A DNA stretch of 64,000 bases from Pelagerythrobacter marinus (lineage in GTDB: Bacteria; Pseudomonadota; Alphaproteobacteria; Sphingomonadales; Sphingomonadaceae). This document shows positions 24,403 through 33,077 of the stretch, piece by piece. The stretch is taken from positions 124,001 through 188,000 of the forward strand of contig NZ_WTYO01000005.1 in assembly GCF_009827515.1 (NCBI RefSeq), given 5' to 3'. A program made the translations under genes and the position numbers. The notes below the pieces were generated by a model, which was not told the DNA's origin, made no database searches, and saw only the letters and a list, made by a program, of their open reading frames with translations. Position 1 is the stretch's first letter; each line of letters opens with the position of its first letter.

Positions 24403-25703
24403 GCGACGGCGGCGAAGCCGGCCTGCGCCAGGGCATCGGCCTGTGGGGCGTGGTGTCGCTGGGCCTCGGCACGGCGGTCGGGGTGTCGATCTTCTCGGCC
24501 GTTTCGCCGGCCGCCGGGCTCGCCGGGCCGGGAATGCTGCTCTCGGTGCTGGTGGCGGCCCTGCCGATGTACCTGATCGCGGTCAGCTACGCCTTCCTCG
24601 GCTCGGCCCTGCCGGTTTCGGGCGCGTCGTTCGTCTGGCCCGCACGGTTCCTCCACCCGGCGCTGGGTTTCTTCATCGCCTGGATGCGGATCGTGGCCAA
24701 CATGGGCGCGATGGTCGTGCTCGCGCTGGTCCTGACCCGCTATATCTCGATGATCGTGCCGCTGCCGACAAAGCCGGCGATGTTCGGCTTCCTCGTCCTC
24801 GCGCTGCTGGCCAATCTCTTCGGCGTGCGCACCGCCGCGCGCAGCCAGACGATTATGATCGGCCTGCTGATCGTGCTCTTCGCGGTGTTCGTCGCCTGGG
24901 GGGCCGGCACGGTCGAGGCCGGGCGCCTCGCCCCGGCCTTCCCGCAGGGCGCCTCGGGCGTGCTCGCGGCGGCGCCCCTGCTGATGGGCCTGTTCTTCGG
25001 GATCGAGGCCGCGACCGAGGCGGGCGCGGAGATCCGGCGGAGCCGGCGCAGCATCCCGCTGGGCATCGCGCTGTCGATCGGTTCGGCGACGGTCCTCTAC
25101 CTCGCGGTCGCCTTCGTCGCCGTCGGCGTCATGGGCAGCGATGCCCTGGCCGCCAGCGAAGCGCCGATCCTCGAGGCCGCCGAACGGTTCATGGGGCCGG
25201 TCGCGCGCCCGCTGGTCGTGCTGGCGGCGATCGTCGCCATCGGCACCAGCCTCAACGCGATCTTCACCCTGTTCAGCCGCAGCCTGATGGCCATGGGGGC
25301 CGACGGGGTGCTGCCGCGGGCGCTGGCGCGCGTCCATCCGCGCTGGCACGTGCCCCACGTCGCGCTGCTGGCGGTCTTCGGCCTCGGCTGCGCGGGCCTG
25401 CTCCTGCCGATGGAACTGACGTTCCTGTTCCTGGCGGTCAACATCCCCAACCTGGTGAAATACGGCAGCATCTGCCTGGTCGCGGCCCGGGTCGCGCGCC
25501 GCCATCCCGAAATCCACGCGAAGGCGGCGTTCCGCCCGCGCCGCAAGACCGTCGTCGTGCTGGGCAACGCGGGCGCGATCTGCGCCGGCGCGCTCGTCTT
25601 CACCGGGCTGGAGGCGGACTGGCGCCCCTATGCCCTGCTGCTCGCCTGGGGACTGGCCGGCGCGGCCTGGTACGCGCGCCGCGCCGCCGCCGCGCGCCCC
25701 TGA
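24399..25703 (+). CDS. APC-superfamily amino acid permease
   Basis: 434 residues, about 12 hydrophobic helices. The first helix region GLWGVVSLGLGTAVGVSIFSAVSP carries the GxGxxxG-type unwound substrate-binding segment of APC transporters, and EAATEAGAEIRRSRRSIPLGI is the conserved loop after helix 6. Translation starts at GTG 24399, overlapping the previous stop (GTGA). It should import an amino acid, probably the one set free by the S10 enzymes, and hand it to the aminotransferase encoded two genes upstream. The gene ends before the convergent amidohydrolase. Confidence 0.9.
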   Translation: MSDGGEAGLRQGIGLWGVVSLGLGTAVGVSIFSAVSPAAGLAGPGMLLSVLVAALPMYLIAVSYAFLGSALPVSGASFVWPARFLHPALGFFIAWMRIVANMGAMVVLALVLTRYISMIVPLPTKPAMFGFLVLALLANLFGVRTAARSQTIMIGLLIVLFAVFVAWGAGTVEAGRLAPAFPQGASGVLAAAPLLMGLFFGIEAATEAGAEIRRSRRSIPLGIALSIGSATVLYLAVAFVAVGVMGSDALAASEAPILEAAERFMGPVARPLVVLAAIVAIGTSLNAIFTLFSRSLMAMGADGVLPRALARVHPRWHVPHVALLAVFGLGCAGLLLPMELTFLFLAVNIPNLVKYGSICLVAARVARRHPEIHAKAAFRPRRKTVVVLGNAGAICAGALVFTGLEADWRPYALLLAWGLAGAAWYARRAAAARP

Positions 25704-25757
25704 TCCCGCGCACGCCCGGCGCCGCCGAGGCCTGTTTTCGATTGCACCCGGCGCCGG

Positions 25758-27806
25758 TCAGGGCGCGGTATCGCCGCCCTGTCCCGCGTCCGGCAGCGTA
25801 ACGGCGGGGGCCGCGGCAAAGGGGCGCACGCCCACTTCGCGCCAGATCTCTTCCGGAAAATAGACCGAGCCGCCCTTCACCACCATCGCGATGCGGTGCA
25901 GCGCGGCGAGGTCCTCCAGCGGGTTGCCGTCCACCAGGATGAAGTCCGCCAGCTTGCCCCGGGCGATCGAGCCGAGCCGCTGGTCGCGGCCGAGGTATTG
26001 CTCGGGCCCCAGCGTCGCGAGGTGCAGCACCTCGGCCGGCGCGATGCCCGCCTCGCCATAGATCTGCAGCTCGCGGTGGACCGAAAGGCCGGTGGCATCG
26101 TCGGTGCCGGGCAGGATCGCGATCCCGCGCCGGTGCATCTGCGCCAGCAGGCGCTTGATCGTTTCGAACGCGCCGAGGTAGGCCGCCTCGTCGGCCGGGC
26201 TCTCGATCCGCGCGATCCCCTGCCGCCGGCGGCGTTGCAGCGCGGTCGGCAAGTGGTCGAAATAGCTGGCGACCGCCGGGCTGATCGCGCCGTCGCGGCT
26301 CAGCATCAGCAGTTCCAGCGTCACCGCGGTCGGATCGATCGCGACCCCGCGCGCCGCCATCGCGTCGAGCGTCGCGGCCACCCGCGGGGCCGACAGGTCC
26401 AGCCCGGCGGTGCGCTTCATCGCGGTCAGCCGCAGGATCGTGCGCGTGTCCTCGCCCGGTTCCAGCACCCAGCCGAGCATGAGCTGGTTGATATGGGTCA
26501 GCTCGTCGTAGCCGGCGGCGATCATGGCATCGGCATCGGTGAAGGCCGGGACGTGCCCGGTCACGCCCAGGCCGTGCTTCTTCGCCTCGTCCACGATATC
26601 GCCCACCCAGTCGGGGTTCATCGAGTTGTAGATCTTGACCTGCCAGTATCCGCGCGCGGCGTACCAGCGCACGGCGGCGCGCGCTTCCTGCGCGCTGTCG
26701 ACGATGAAGCCGTTGCGCGACGAATATTCGCTGCGCCCTTCGAGAAACCCGTTGCGCACGATCCGCGGCCCGGCCACTTCGCCGCGCGCGATCCGTTCCT
26801 GCAGGTCGAGCAGGAAGGCATTGTCGTTGCCCATGTCGCGGACCGAGGTGACACCCGCTGCGATGTAGAGCAGCGCCGACTGCAGCGAGACGTGGGCATG
26901 CATGTCGTGCAGGCCGGGCAGGACGGTGCGGCCGGCCCCGTCGACCACGACTTCGCCCGGCGTCGCGGGGCTGTCGAGCGGTTCGACCGCGGCAATTTCC
27001 TCGCCATGGAAAACGAGCGAGACCGGCGCGCCCAGCGTGCCGCCCTCGGGGTCGAAGATCCGCACGTTGCGCAGGCGCACCGGCGCGTCGAAGCGATGCG
27101 CGACCTTGTCCTGGATGCGCGCGAAGCGTTCGGCCTGGCGGCTCGCGGCGAGCGCGGAAAGCGCCTCGGCCTCGTTCTCGAAGCCTTCGCGAACGGTCAC
27201 CGATCCGGGGGCAATGCGCGCGAACAGCTCGCCGTCGTCGTCCAGCAGGACCGTGTCGGGCGACAGGCCGATCCCGTGGATCGACACCGCGCGATAGCGC
27301 ACGCCGCCGACCTCGACAGGTTCGCCTTCGCTCAGCGTCAGCGTTCCGCCGGGCAGGGCCGGGATCGCGCGGTCCGCATCGGCCAGCAGGGCCCGGGCAT
27401 AGAGCCCCAGCGCCCAGGGGCTGCCCTCCTGCGCGACGTAGATCGCCTCCCCTTCCACCGTGGCCGAGCCGCTGCCGGTCGAATCGGTCCAGCGCGCGCG
27501 CGCGCCCTCGCGCACGAAGCGTTCGTCGATCGCGTTCTGGAAGGTCGAGGTCCCTTCCAGGTGCCAGCGCCGCGGCAGGCCGCGGTCGTCGAGCACGATC
27601 GATTCGCGCATCGTCGGGCCGCGCCCGTTGTTCTTGACGTCGTAGGTGACCGAGACCTGTTCCCCGTCCGTCTCGGCGACGAGAAAGCCCACTTTTTCCC
27701 CGTTCGCCACCACGGCATAGCGTTCGGTGCCGGCGATCGCCGCGCTCGACGCCCCGGCCAGCATGGCAAGGGCGAAGGCGGCGCGGAACGGGCGGATGCG
27801 GATCAT
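25758..27806 (-). CDS. Exported amidohydrolase with extra N-terminal domain
   Basis: 682 residues, signal peptide RPFRAAFALAMLAGASSAAIAG. Residues about 25-230 form an additional beta-rich domain (YAVVANGEKVGFLVAETDGEQVSVTYDV, GTSTFQNAIDERFV) resembling DUF3108/lipocalin-like barrels. From about 245 it is a metal-dependent amidohydrolase: VVDGAGRTVLPGLHDMHAHVSL (HxH metal site), VKIYN (bridging Lys), GLGVTGHVPAF and ELTHINQ (His ligands), ILPGTDDATG (catalytic Asp). Such enzymes are often secreted dipeptidases or imidazolonepropionase-like hydrolases. The ATG at 27806 overlaps the upstream cyclodeaminase stop (ATGA). Confidence 0.88.
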   Translation of the reverse strand: MIRIRPFRAAFALAMLAGASSAAIAGTERYAVVANGEKVGFLVAETDGEQVSVTYDVKNNGRGPTMRESIVLDDRGLPRRWHLEGTSTFQNAIDERFVREGARARWTDSTGSGSATVEGEAIYVAQEGSPWALGLYARALLADADRAIPALPGGTLTLSEGEPVEVGGVRYRAVSIHGIGLSPDTVLLDDDGELFARIAPGSVTVREGFENEAEALSALAASRQAERFARIQDKVAHRFDAPVRLRNVRIFDPEGGTLGAPVSLVFHGEEIAAVEPLDSPATPGEVVVDGAGRTVLPGLHDMHAHVSLQSALLYIAAGVTSVRDMGNDNAFLLDLQERIARGEVAGPRIVRNGFLEGRSEYSSRNGFIVDSAQEARAAVRWYAARGYWQVKIYNSMNPDWVGDIVDEAKKHGLGVTGHVPAFTDADAMIAAGYDELTHINQLMLGWVLEPGEDTRTILRLTAMKRTAGLDLSAPRVAATLDAMAARGVAIDPTAVTLELLMLSRDGAISPAVASYFDHLPTALQRRRRQGIARIESPADEAAYLGAFETIKRLLAQMHRRGIAILPGTDDATGLSVHRELQIYGEAGIAPAEVLHLATLGPEQYLGRDQRLGSIARGKLADFILVDGNPLEDLAALHRIAMVVKGGSVYFPEEIWREVGVRPFAAAPAVTLPDAGQGGDTAP

Positions 27807-28759
27807 GGGCGGGAGCTCCGGTAGAGATGGGCGGCGGCGGCAAGGTCCTGTACCGCGTGGCCGAGCGACTTGTAGGCGGTGATTTCGTCGTCCGAGCGGC
27901 GGCCGGGCTTCCGTTCCAGCAGGATCTCGCCGATCTCGGCCACGATATGGTCGTCGGTCACCAGCCCTTCGTCGCGCGCGACGAGGAACTCGGCCGCGGC
28001 GTCGAGCGCGGAGGCGCGGCTGTCGGCGACATAGCGGGCGCGGGCGACCAGCTCGCTGTCCACTTCCACCGGGCCCGGGCCGCTGGAACCGACGATGTTG
28101 ACATGGCACCCGGGGCGCAGCCAGCGGCCGGCCAGGATCGGCTCGCGCGCGCCGGTCAGCGTGCAGACCACGTCGGCGCTGGCCACTTCCGCCGGCAGCT
28201 CGCCGGCCGGCCTGACGGGCAGCGCGCCGGAAAACTCCTCCACCAGCGCGCGCACCTTGTCCGGGTTGCGGCCCCAGATCGCGATCCGTTCGAAATCGCG
28301 GACCAGCGGCAGGGCGCGCAGGTGCGTCCGCGCCTGGCCGCCGGTGCCCATGATCAGCAGGCACCGCGCGTCGCGGCGGGCGAGAACGTCGGTCGCCATG
28401 GCCGTCGCCGCGGCGGTGCGGATATGCGTCACTTCCTCGGCATCGACGATGCACACGGGGCGCCCCTCGTCCGGTTCGAACATCGCGATCACCCCGCGGT
28501 GGCGGCGCGTTCCGGGCTCGCCGGGGGAGGGGAAGACGCTGATCATCTTGGCCCCGAACATGTCGTCGTCGCCCAGGGCACCGGGCATCTGGGCGAACGT
28601 GCGCCCTTCGCCCATGTGGAACATCGTGCGCAGCAACTGGCGCGTGCGCCCGTCCGAAAGCGCCATCATCGCCTCGCGCACGACGGCGATGCAGGCGCGG
28701 TAGTCCAGGTGCGCGCGGACGTAGTCGCCGTCGAAGATCGCCAGTTCGGATTTGCGCAT
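27803..28759 (-). CDS. Ornithine cyclodeaminase / mu-crystallin family protein
   Basis: 318 residues from the ATG at 28759; a longer start at 28795 is less likely. Features: SVFPSPGEPGTRRHRGVIAMFEPDEGRPVCIVDAEEVTHIRTAAATAMATDVLAR-type substrate/NAD region and the Rossmann motif LLIMGTGGQARTHLRAL near residue 120, then GSSGPGPVEVDSELVARA. The family includes ornithine cyclodeaminase, alanine dehydrogenase and ketimine reductases; reading from sequence alone cannot choose. Coupled to the amidohydrolase and divergent from the Lrp/AsnC gene, which is a common arrangement for amino-acid catabolic enzymes and their regulator. Confidence 0.88.
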   Translation of the reverse strand: MRKSELAIFDGDYVRAHLDYRACIAVVREAMMALSDGRTRQLLRTMFHMGEGRTFAQMPGALGDDDMFGAKMISVFPSPGEPGTRRHRGVIAMFEPDEGRPVCIVDAEEVTHIRTAAATAMATDVLARRDARCLLIMGTGGQARTHLRALPLVRDFERIAIWGRNPDKVRALVEEFSGALPVRPAGELPAEVASADVVCTLTGAREPILAGRWLRPGCHVNIVGSSGPGPVEVDSELVARARYVADSRASALDAAAEFLVARDEGLVTDDHIVAEIGEILLERKPGRRSDDEITAYKSLGHAVQDLAAAAHLYRSSRP

Positions 28760-28890
28760 GTCCACCCCTTTCGTTCGCGCGCCGGTCGCGGCCACCCTAG
28801 CCGGGGCGGGGCGATCAGATTTGTCTTTTCGCCCCGAGCAGCCTAGTCGGGAGCATCGATTTTCGCCGCCCTTGCCCGATGGAGCATAAA

Positions 28891-29364
28891 ATGTCCGCCG
28901 ATCTCGATCGCCTCGACCTCAAGATCCTGGACCGGCTCCAGATCGACGCCGCCGATTCATCGAGCGCGATCGCCGAGCACGTCGGCCTTTCGCAATCGCC
29001 CTGCTGGCGCCGGATCCAGCGGCTGAAGGACCAGGGCTACGTCAAGCGGCAGGTGGCGATCCTCGACCGCGAGAAGTTCGGCGAGAGCATGTATATCTTC
29101 GCCCAGCTCAAGGTCTCGCGCCTCACCGACGACCAGCGCGAGCGATTCGTCAACGCGCTGCAGGACATCGACGAGGTGACCGAGGCCTATACCCTGTTCG
29201 GCGAGATGGACGTGATCCTGAAAGTGCTGGCGCCCAATATCGCCTGGTACCAGAACTTCACCTTCCGCCGGCTGCTCCGCCTGCCGGGGGTGGAGGACGT
29301 GCGCTCGACCGCGACGCTCTCGGAACTCAAGTGCACGCATCGCATCCCGCTGCCCGCGCTCTGA
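28891..29364 (+). CDS. Lrp/AsnC family transcriptional regulator
   Basis: 157 residues. N-terminal winged helix-turn-helix (LDLKILDRLQIDAADSSSAIAEHVGLSQSPCWRRIQRLKDQGYVKRQVAIL) and C-terminal RAM ligand-binding domain (VTEAYTLFGEMDVILKVLAP, LPGVEDVRSTATLSELK). The second ATG at 28891 was chosen because GGAG lies 7 bases before it. Regulators of this type sense an amino acid and usually control the divergent catabolic operon, here cyclodeaminase-amidohydrolase. It is the only regulator encoded in the peptide locus, so it may also serve the S10/TonB genes. Confidence 0.92.
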   Translation: MSADLDRLDLKILDRLQIDAADSSSAIAEHVGLSQSPCWRRIQRLKDQGYVKRQVAILDREKFGESMYIFAQLKVSRLTDDQRERFVNALQDIDEVTEAYTLFGEMDVILKVLAPNIAWYQNFTFRRLLRLPGVEDVRSTATLSELKCTHRIPLPAL

Positions 29365-29459
29365 GCGGCGCGCGCCGATGCATCATTTATGCGCCTCGCC
29401 GCCCGGCGCGCGCGGCTTCGCATAGGCCATGCGCGCATGCTTGCGATAGGGTGCAGGGC

Positions 29460-31214
29460 ATGAGTTTCGCCCGCCAAGCCGCCGCCATCGCCGCCACCGC
29501 GCCCCTCGCCGGGGCAGTCCTCGCCGCGCTCGCCTTCGCCGCCCCGGTCGCGGCCCGGGAAGCGCCGCAGGAAGCGCCGCAGGCAGCGCGGGAGGGATCG
29601 CCGCCCCGCTTCGACCTGCTGCTGGCGCCCGGCGACCGCGACGGCGACGGGACGATCGAGACGCTCGGCGTCACCGCGACGGTGGCCGATGCGCCGGCGA
29701 CCTTCCGCCTCCCGCTGGTGCTCAACACCGTCGCAACGTCCGCCGCGGACATCGCGCAGCTTTCGTTCACCGACGCGCGCGGGCCGCTGGCCACGACGGT
29801 CGAGGACGAGCGGCCCGATCCGGCGAACGCGATCCGGCGCTGGCACGCGGAGCGGCCGCCCGAAGGGCCGCTGACGATCCGTTATGCCCTCGCGATCGAT
29901 CCCGACCGGCCGTTCATGGCCCTGCCGCAATACGAGTTGCGGACCGGGCCGGCGGGCTTTTCCGGGGCGGGGACGGCCTTCGTCGTCCTGCCCGAAGACG
30001 ACGTGCGGCGCGACGTGCGCGTGGCCTGGGACCTGTCCGCCCTGCCCGCGGGGGCGCTCGGCGTCTCCAGCCTCGGGGTCGGCGATGCCCGTTCCGAACG
30101 CGCGCTGTCGGCGGGCGATCTCGCCTCCACCTACTACATGGCCGGCCGGCCCGAGCTCTTCCGGTCGGACGGGTTCTTCGCCGCCTGGCAGGGGGCGCTC
30201 GGCTTCCCGGGGCACGAACTGATGCAATGGGCGGCCGATCTCCACGCCTTCTACGGCCGCTTCTTCCGCCACAGGCCGGCGACGTTCGGGGTCTTCGGCC
30301 GGACCAACGCGGTCAACCCGGGCAGCGGGATCGGCCTGACCGACAGCTTCGCCTTCACCTTCGACGAACATACCCCGGCCGACGAGCTGAAGGGCCTGCT
30401 GGCGCACGAGATGCTCCACGCCTGGGTCCGGTCGCTCAGCGACGGGGGCGACGGGGCGAGCGGCCTGGCATCATCCTGGTTCAGCGAGGGCCTGGCCGTG
30501 CATTACCAGCGGATGTTGCCGTGGCGGGCGGGCCTGATCGACGACGAGGCCTTCCTGGCGGACCTGAACGCGACCGCGGGCCGTTATTACACCAATGCCC
30601 TGATCGCGACGCCGAACGAACAGGTCCCGGCCGGGTTCTGGCGCGACACGCGCATCCGCGTCCTGCCCTACGATCGCGGATCGCTCTATTTCGCCGCCCT
30701 CGACGAGGATATTCGCGCGGCGTCGGGCGGGGCGCGCAGCCTCGACGACCTCGTGCGCGCGATGCTGGCCGAGCGGCGCGCGGGCCGGCCGATGGACCGG
30801 GCGCTGTTCGAACGGCTGCTGCACGCCGAACTGGGCGACGACGGCCTGGCCGGGCTGGAGGCGATGCTGGCCGGGGACACCGTACTCCCCTCCCCCGACG
30901 CATTCGGCCCCTGCTTCACGCGCGTCACGCGGCCGCTGCGCCGTTTCGACCTGGGCTTCGACCCCGCCGTCCTCGTTGCAGAGGAGCGCGTGGTCACCGG
31001 CCTCAAGCCCGGATCGCAGGCCGCGCGGGCCGGGTTGCGAAACGGCGACCGGATCGTGAACCGCTTCCCGCAGGATTCGCTCCAGGGCGACCAGGAAGCG
31101 ACGCTGACCCTCCAGGTCGAGCGCGACGGCCGCCGGTTCGAGATCACCTACCTCCCCCGCGGCGAGACGGTCGAGGCCTACCAGTGGCAACCCCGGGACT
31201 GCGCCCGACGCTAG
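29460..31214 (+). CDS. M61 glycyl-aminopeptidase-type metalloprotease with C-terminal PDZ
   Basis: 584 residues, signal peptide with APVAAREA cleavage region, then an immunoglobulin-like N-terminal domain. Zinc motif HEMLH in GLLAHEMLHAWVRSL (about residues 316-320) with third ligand in WFSEGLAVHYQR (Glu near 342), as in peptidase family M61. Near the C-terminus VVTGLKPGSQAARAGLRNGDRIVN is a PDZ domain, also typical of M61. These exported aminopeptidases cleave after N-terminal Gly/Ala. ATG 29460 follows AGGG; the upstream in-frame ATG at 29331 lies inside the Lrp gene. It complements the carboxypeptidases by trimming peptides from the other end. Confidence 0.88.
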   Translation: MSFARQAAAIAATAPLAGAVLAALAFAAPVAAREAPQEAPQAAREGSPPRFDLLLAPGDRDGDGTIETLGVTATVADAPATFRLPLVLNTVATSAADIAQLSFTDARGPLATTVEDERPDPANAIRRWHAERPPEGPLTIRYALAIDPDRPFMALPQYELRTGPAGFSGAGTAFVVLPEDDVRRDVRVAWDLSALPAGALGVSSLGVGDARSERALSAGDLASTYYMAGRPELFRSDGFFAAWQGALGFPGHELMQWAADLHAFYGRFFRHRPATFGVFGRTNAVNPGSGIGLTDSFAFTFDEHTPADELKGLLAHEMLHAWVRSLSDGGDGASGLASSWFSEGLAVHYQRMLPWRAGLIDDEAFLADLNATAGRYYTNALIATPNEQVPAGFWRDTRIRVLPYDRGSLYFAALDEDIRAASGGARSLDDLVRAMLAERRAGRPMDRALFERLLHAELGDDGLAGLEAMLAGDTVLPSPDAFGPCFTRVTRPLRRFDLGFDPAVLVAEERVVTGLKPGSQAARAGLRNGDRIVNRFPQDSLQGDQEATLTLQVERDGRRFEITYLPRGETVEAYQWQPRDCARR

Positions 31215-31290
31215 CCCCGGGCGGCGCGCGGCAGGTCGGCGCTGCAGTTCCTCCTGACAACGTGTCGCAGCAGCTCTTCGCAGGCCGTTC

Positions 31291-31302
31291 CGCAAATTTG
31301 CG
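31291..31302. promoter_or_regulatory. Palindrome CGCAAATTTGCG upstream of the PDZ-protein gene
   Basis: Perfect 12-base palindrome in the 153-base gap between the M61 protease and PDZ-protein genes, 66-77 bases upstream of the latter's start and directly followed by GTAACTTGC. The AT-rich core with GC arms would suit a dimeric regulator; no second copy was found. Tentative. Confidence 0.4.
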
Positions 31303-31367
31303 TAACTTGCACCCAGGCCCCGACAGGCGTAATCAAGTTGCCTCGATGCGTTTGGGGGGAACGGATC

Positions 31368-33077
31368 ATGACATATCGTGCACTTCGGTCGCTGGCGACC
31401 GTCATGGCTGTATCGCTGGCGACGCCGGTCGTTGCCCAGGAAAGAATCCAGCCTAATTCCCAATACTTTATGGTTAGCGAGTTCTTCGTTCCCGATGGGA
31501 GCGGAGAGCTGGAGGAATATCGCGCCGCGGGCTTCGCGCAGCCGGCGGCGACCGGTGTTTCGCCGCGGCTCTGGCTCCTGCCGGTCATGTCGGTCGATCC
31601 CGAGTCGCTGACCTTTTACGACGAGCGGGGCATCCCGTTCACGCCCAGCCAGTATTCGGACAGGACGGCCGCCTCGATATCGGTGCCGATCCGGTACGAT
31701 GCCTCGATGCCCGATGCGCGCGAACGCGCCGGGATCGCGGCGGCGCTGAAGGGGGAATCGCTGAACCGGTGGGCCACGCACTGGCTGGCCGGCCCCGACA
31801 GGCCCTTCGTGCACCCGCCGCTGGCCGGAAACCCGGCGGTGGGCAACCTGGTGTTCCAGGCCTATCAGCAGTACAAGCCGTTCTACGACAAGCTCGGGCA
31901 ATACGCGAAGGCCTACGAAGGGTATCAGCCGCACGCGGCGACCCTCAACGAAGTGCGGGTGCAACTGCTGGTTGACGGCGAAGTGATCGCCATGCGCGAT
32001 TATTCCGGCTCGCTGGTCAATTTCGGCAATTCGATGCCCTCGCTGACGGTGACCGCGCCCACGCTCTACCAGCAGAACAAGATCGCGGCCGGCGATTTCG
32101 AGGTCAACGTCGGCTATCGCTTCCTCGATGCGAAAACCTCGGTGGTGGAGGGGCGCTACGACGTCCGCCAGGTCCTGCGCCAGTTCGTGGAGGAAACGCG
32201 CCGCGCCAAGACCAAGCGGACTTCGTCGGGCTGGCAGGTTCTCGGCTTCGGAAGCCGGCGGTCGCGGCTGAAGACCTCGCTGGAAGAGAACTTCACGTCC
32301 AATGCCAACGTCGAGCAGATGGAAGGCACCCGCGTCGTGACCTACGACGCGACCGACGACATGCTAGACAGTTTCGAGGCCGCGTTCTTCCCCGCGCTCA
32401 GCAAGCAGCAGTTGTTCGACCGGCACATGAAGGCGGCCGAACAGGCGCAGGCATCGGGCAAGGACGACCTGGCCAAGCTGCATCGCGACTATGCGACCGC
32501 CATCGCCAACGACGATGAAATGGCCGAAGTCGATATCGACAAGGCGGCCGCCGCGCTGTCCGCGCAGGATTATGCCGGCTTCATCGCCCACGGCATGCGC
32601 TTTTCCAACAGCAGCCACCAGCGCACCGACAATTTTCGGCGGGTGGTCAACACCACCGCGGAAATCGAACAGCACAAGGAATGGCTGGATTACCGCACGC
32701 AGACGGTCCAGCGCGAAACGACGGTGCCCGTGGCAATCGAGGCGGGCCGCGAGTGGAAGGCCGCGATGGGGCTGTGCGAAGCCGGCAACATGACGGTGCC
32801 GATCTTCCGCCCCTACATGCCGCCGCAGCCGCGCCAGGTTACCGTGCTGTCGTGCATCGAGCCGCAGGGGCCGCTGCACAAGGCGGGTTTCCAGCCGGGC
32901 ATGTGGGTCGTCGATTTCGACGGGCAGACCGTCAGCAGCATTTCCGACATCGAGAACCTGCTGGCCGCCCGCGAACCGGGCGATCACATCAATGTCCGCT
33001 ATATCGACGTGCCCGCATCGACCCCCATGCAGACGGCGGTTTCCAGCCGGTGGGTCACGCTGGGTCGCCGGCCGTGA
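31368..33077 (+). CDS. Secreted PDZ-domain protein of unknown function
   Basis: 569 residues from the ATG at 31368 (GGGGGGAACGG upstream). Signal peptide SLATVMAVSLATPVVAQ. The main part (about 20-470) matches no family I know; it is mixed alpha-beta with helical, charged stretches such as KQQLFDRHMKAAEQAQASGKDDLAKLHRDYA. Residues about 480-560 contain a PDZ-like module: VTVLSCIEPQGPLHKAGFQPGMWVVDFDGQTVSSISDIENLL. Cysteines flanking the PDZ (GLCEAG, LSCIEP) could form a disulfide in the periplasm. Its stop overlaps the next start (TGATG), so the pair is an operon. A scaffold or protease-adaptor role beside the M61 enzyme is conceivable but not shown. Confidence 0.78.
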   Translation: MTYRALRSLATVMAVSLATPVVAQERIQPNSQYFMVSEFFVPDGSGELEEYRAAGFAQPAATGVSPRLWLLPVMSVDPESLTFYDERGIPFTPSQYSDRTAASISVPIRYDASMPDARERAGIAAALKGESLNRWATHWLAGPDRPFVHPPLAGNPAVGNLVFQAYQQYKPFYDKLGQYAKAYEGYQPHAATLNEVRVQLLVDGEVIAMRDYSGSLVNFGNSMPSLTVTAPTLYQQNKIAAGDFEVNVGYRFLDAKTSVVEGRYDVRQVLRQFVEETRRAKTKRTSSGWQVLGFGSRRSRLKTSLEENFTSNANVEQMEGTRVVTYDATDDMLDSFEAAFFPALSKQQLFDRHMKAAEQAQASGKDDLAKLHRDYATAIANDDEMAEVDIDKAAAALSAQDYAGFIAHGMRFSNSSHQRTDNFRRVVNTTAEIEQHKEWLDYRTQTVQRETTVPVAIEAGREWKAAMGLCEAGNMTVPIFRPYMPPQPRQVTVLSCIEPQGPLHKAGFQPGMWVVDFDGQTVSSISDIENLLAAREPGDHINVRYIDVPASTPMQTAVSSRWVTLGRRP

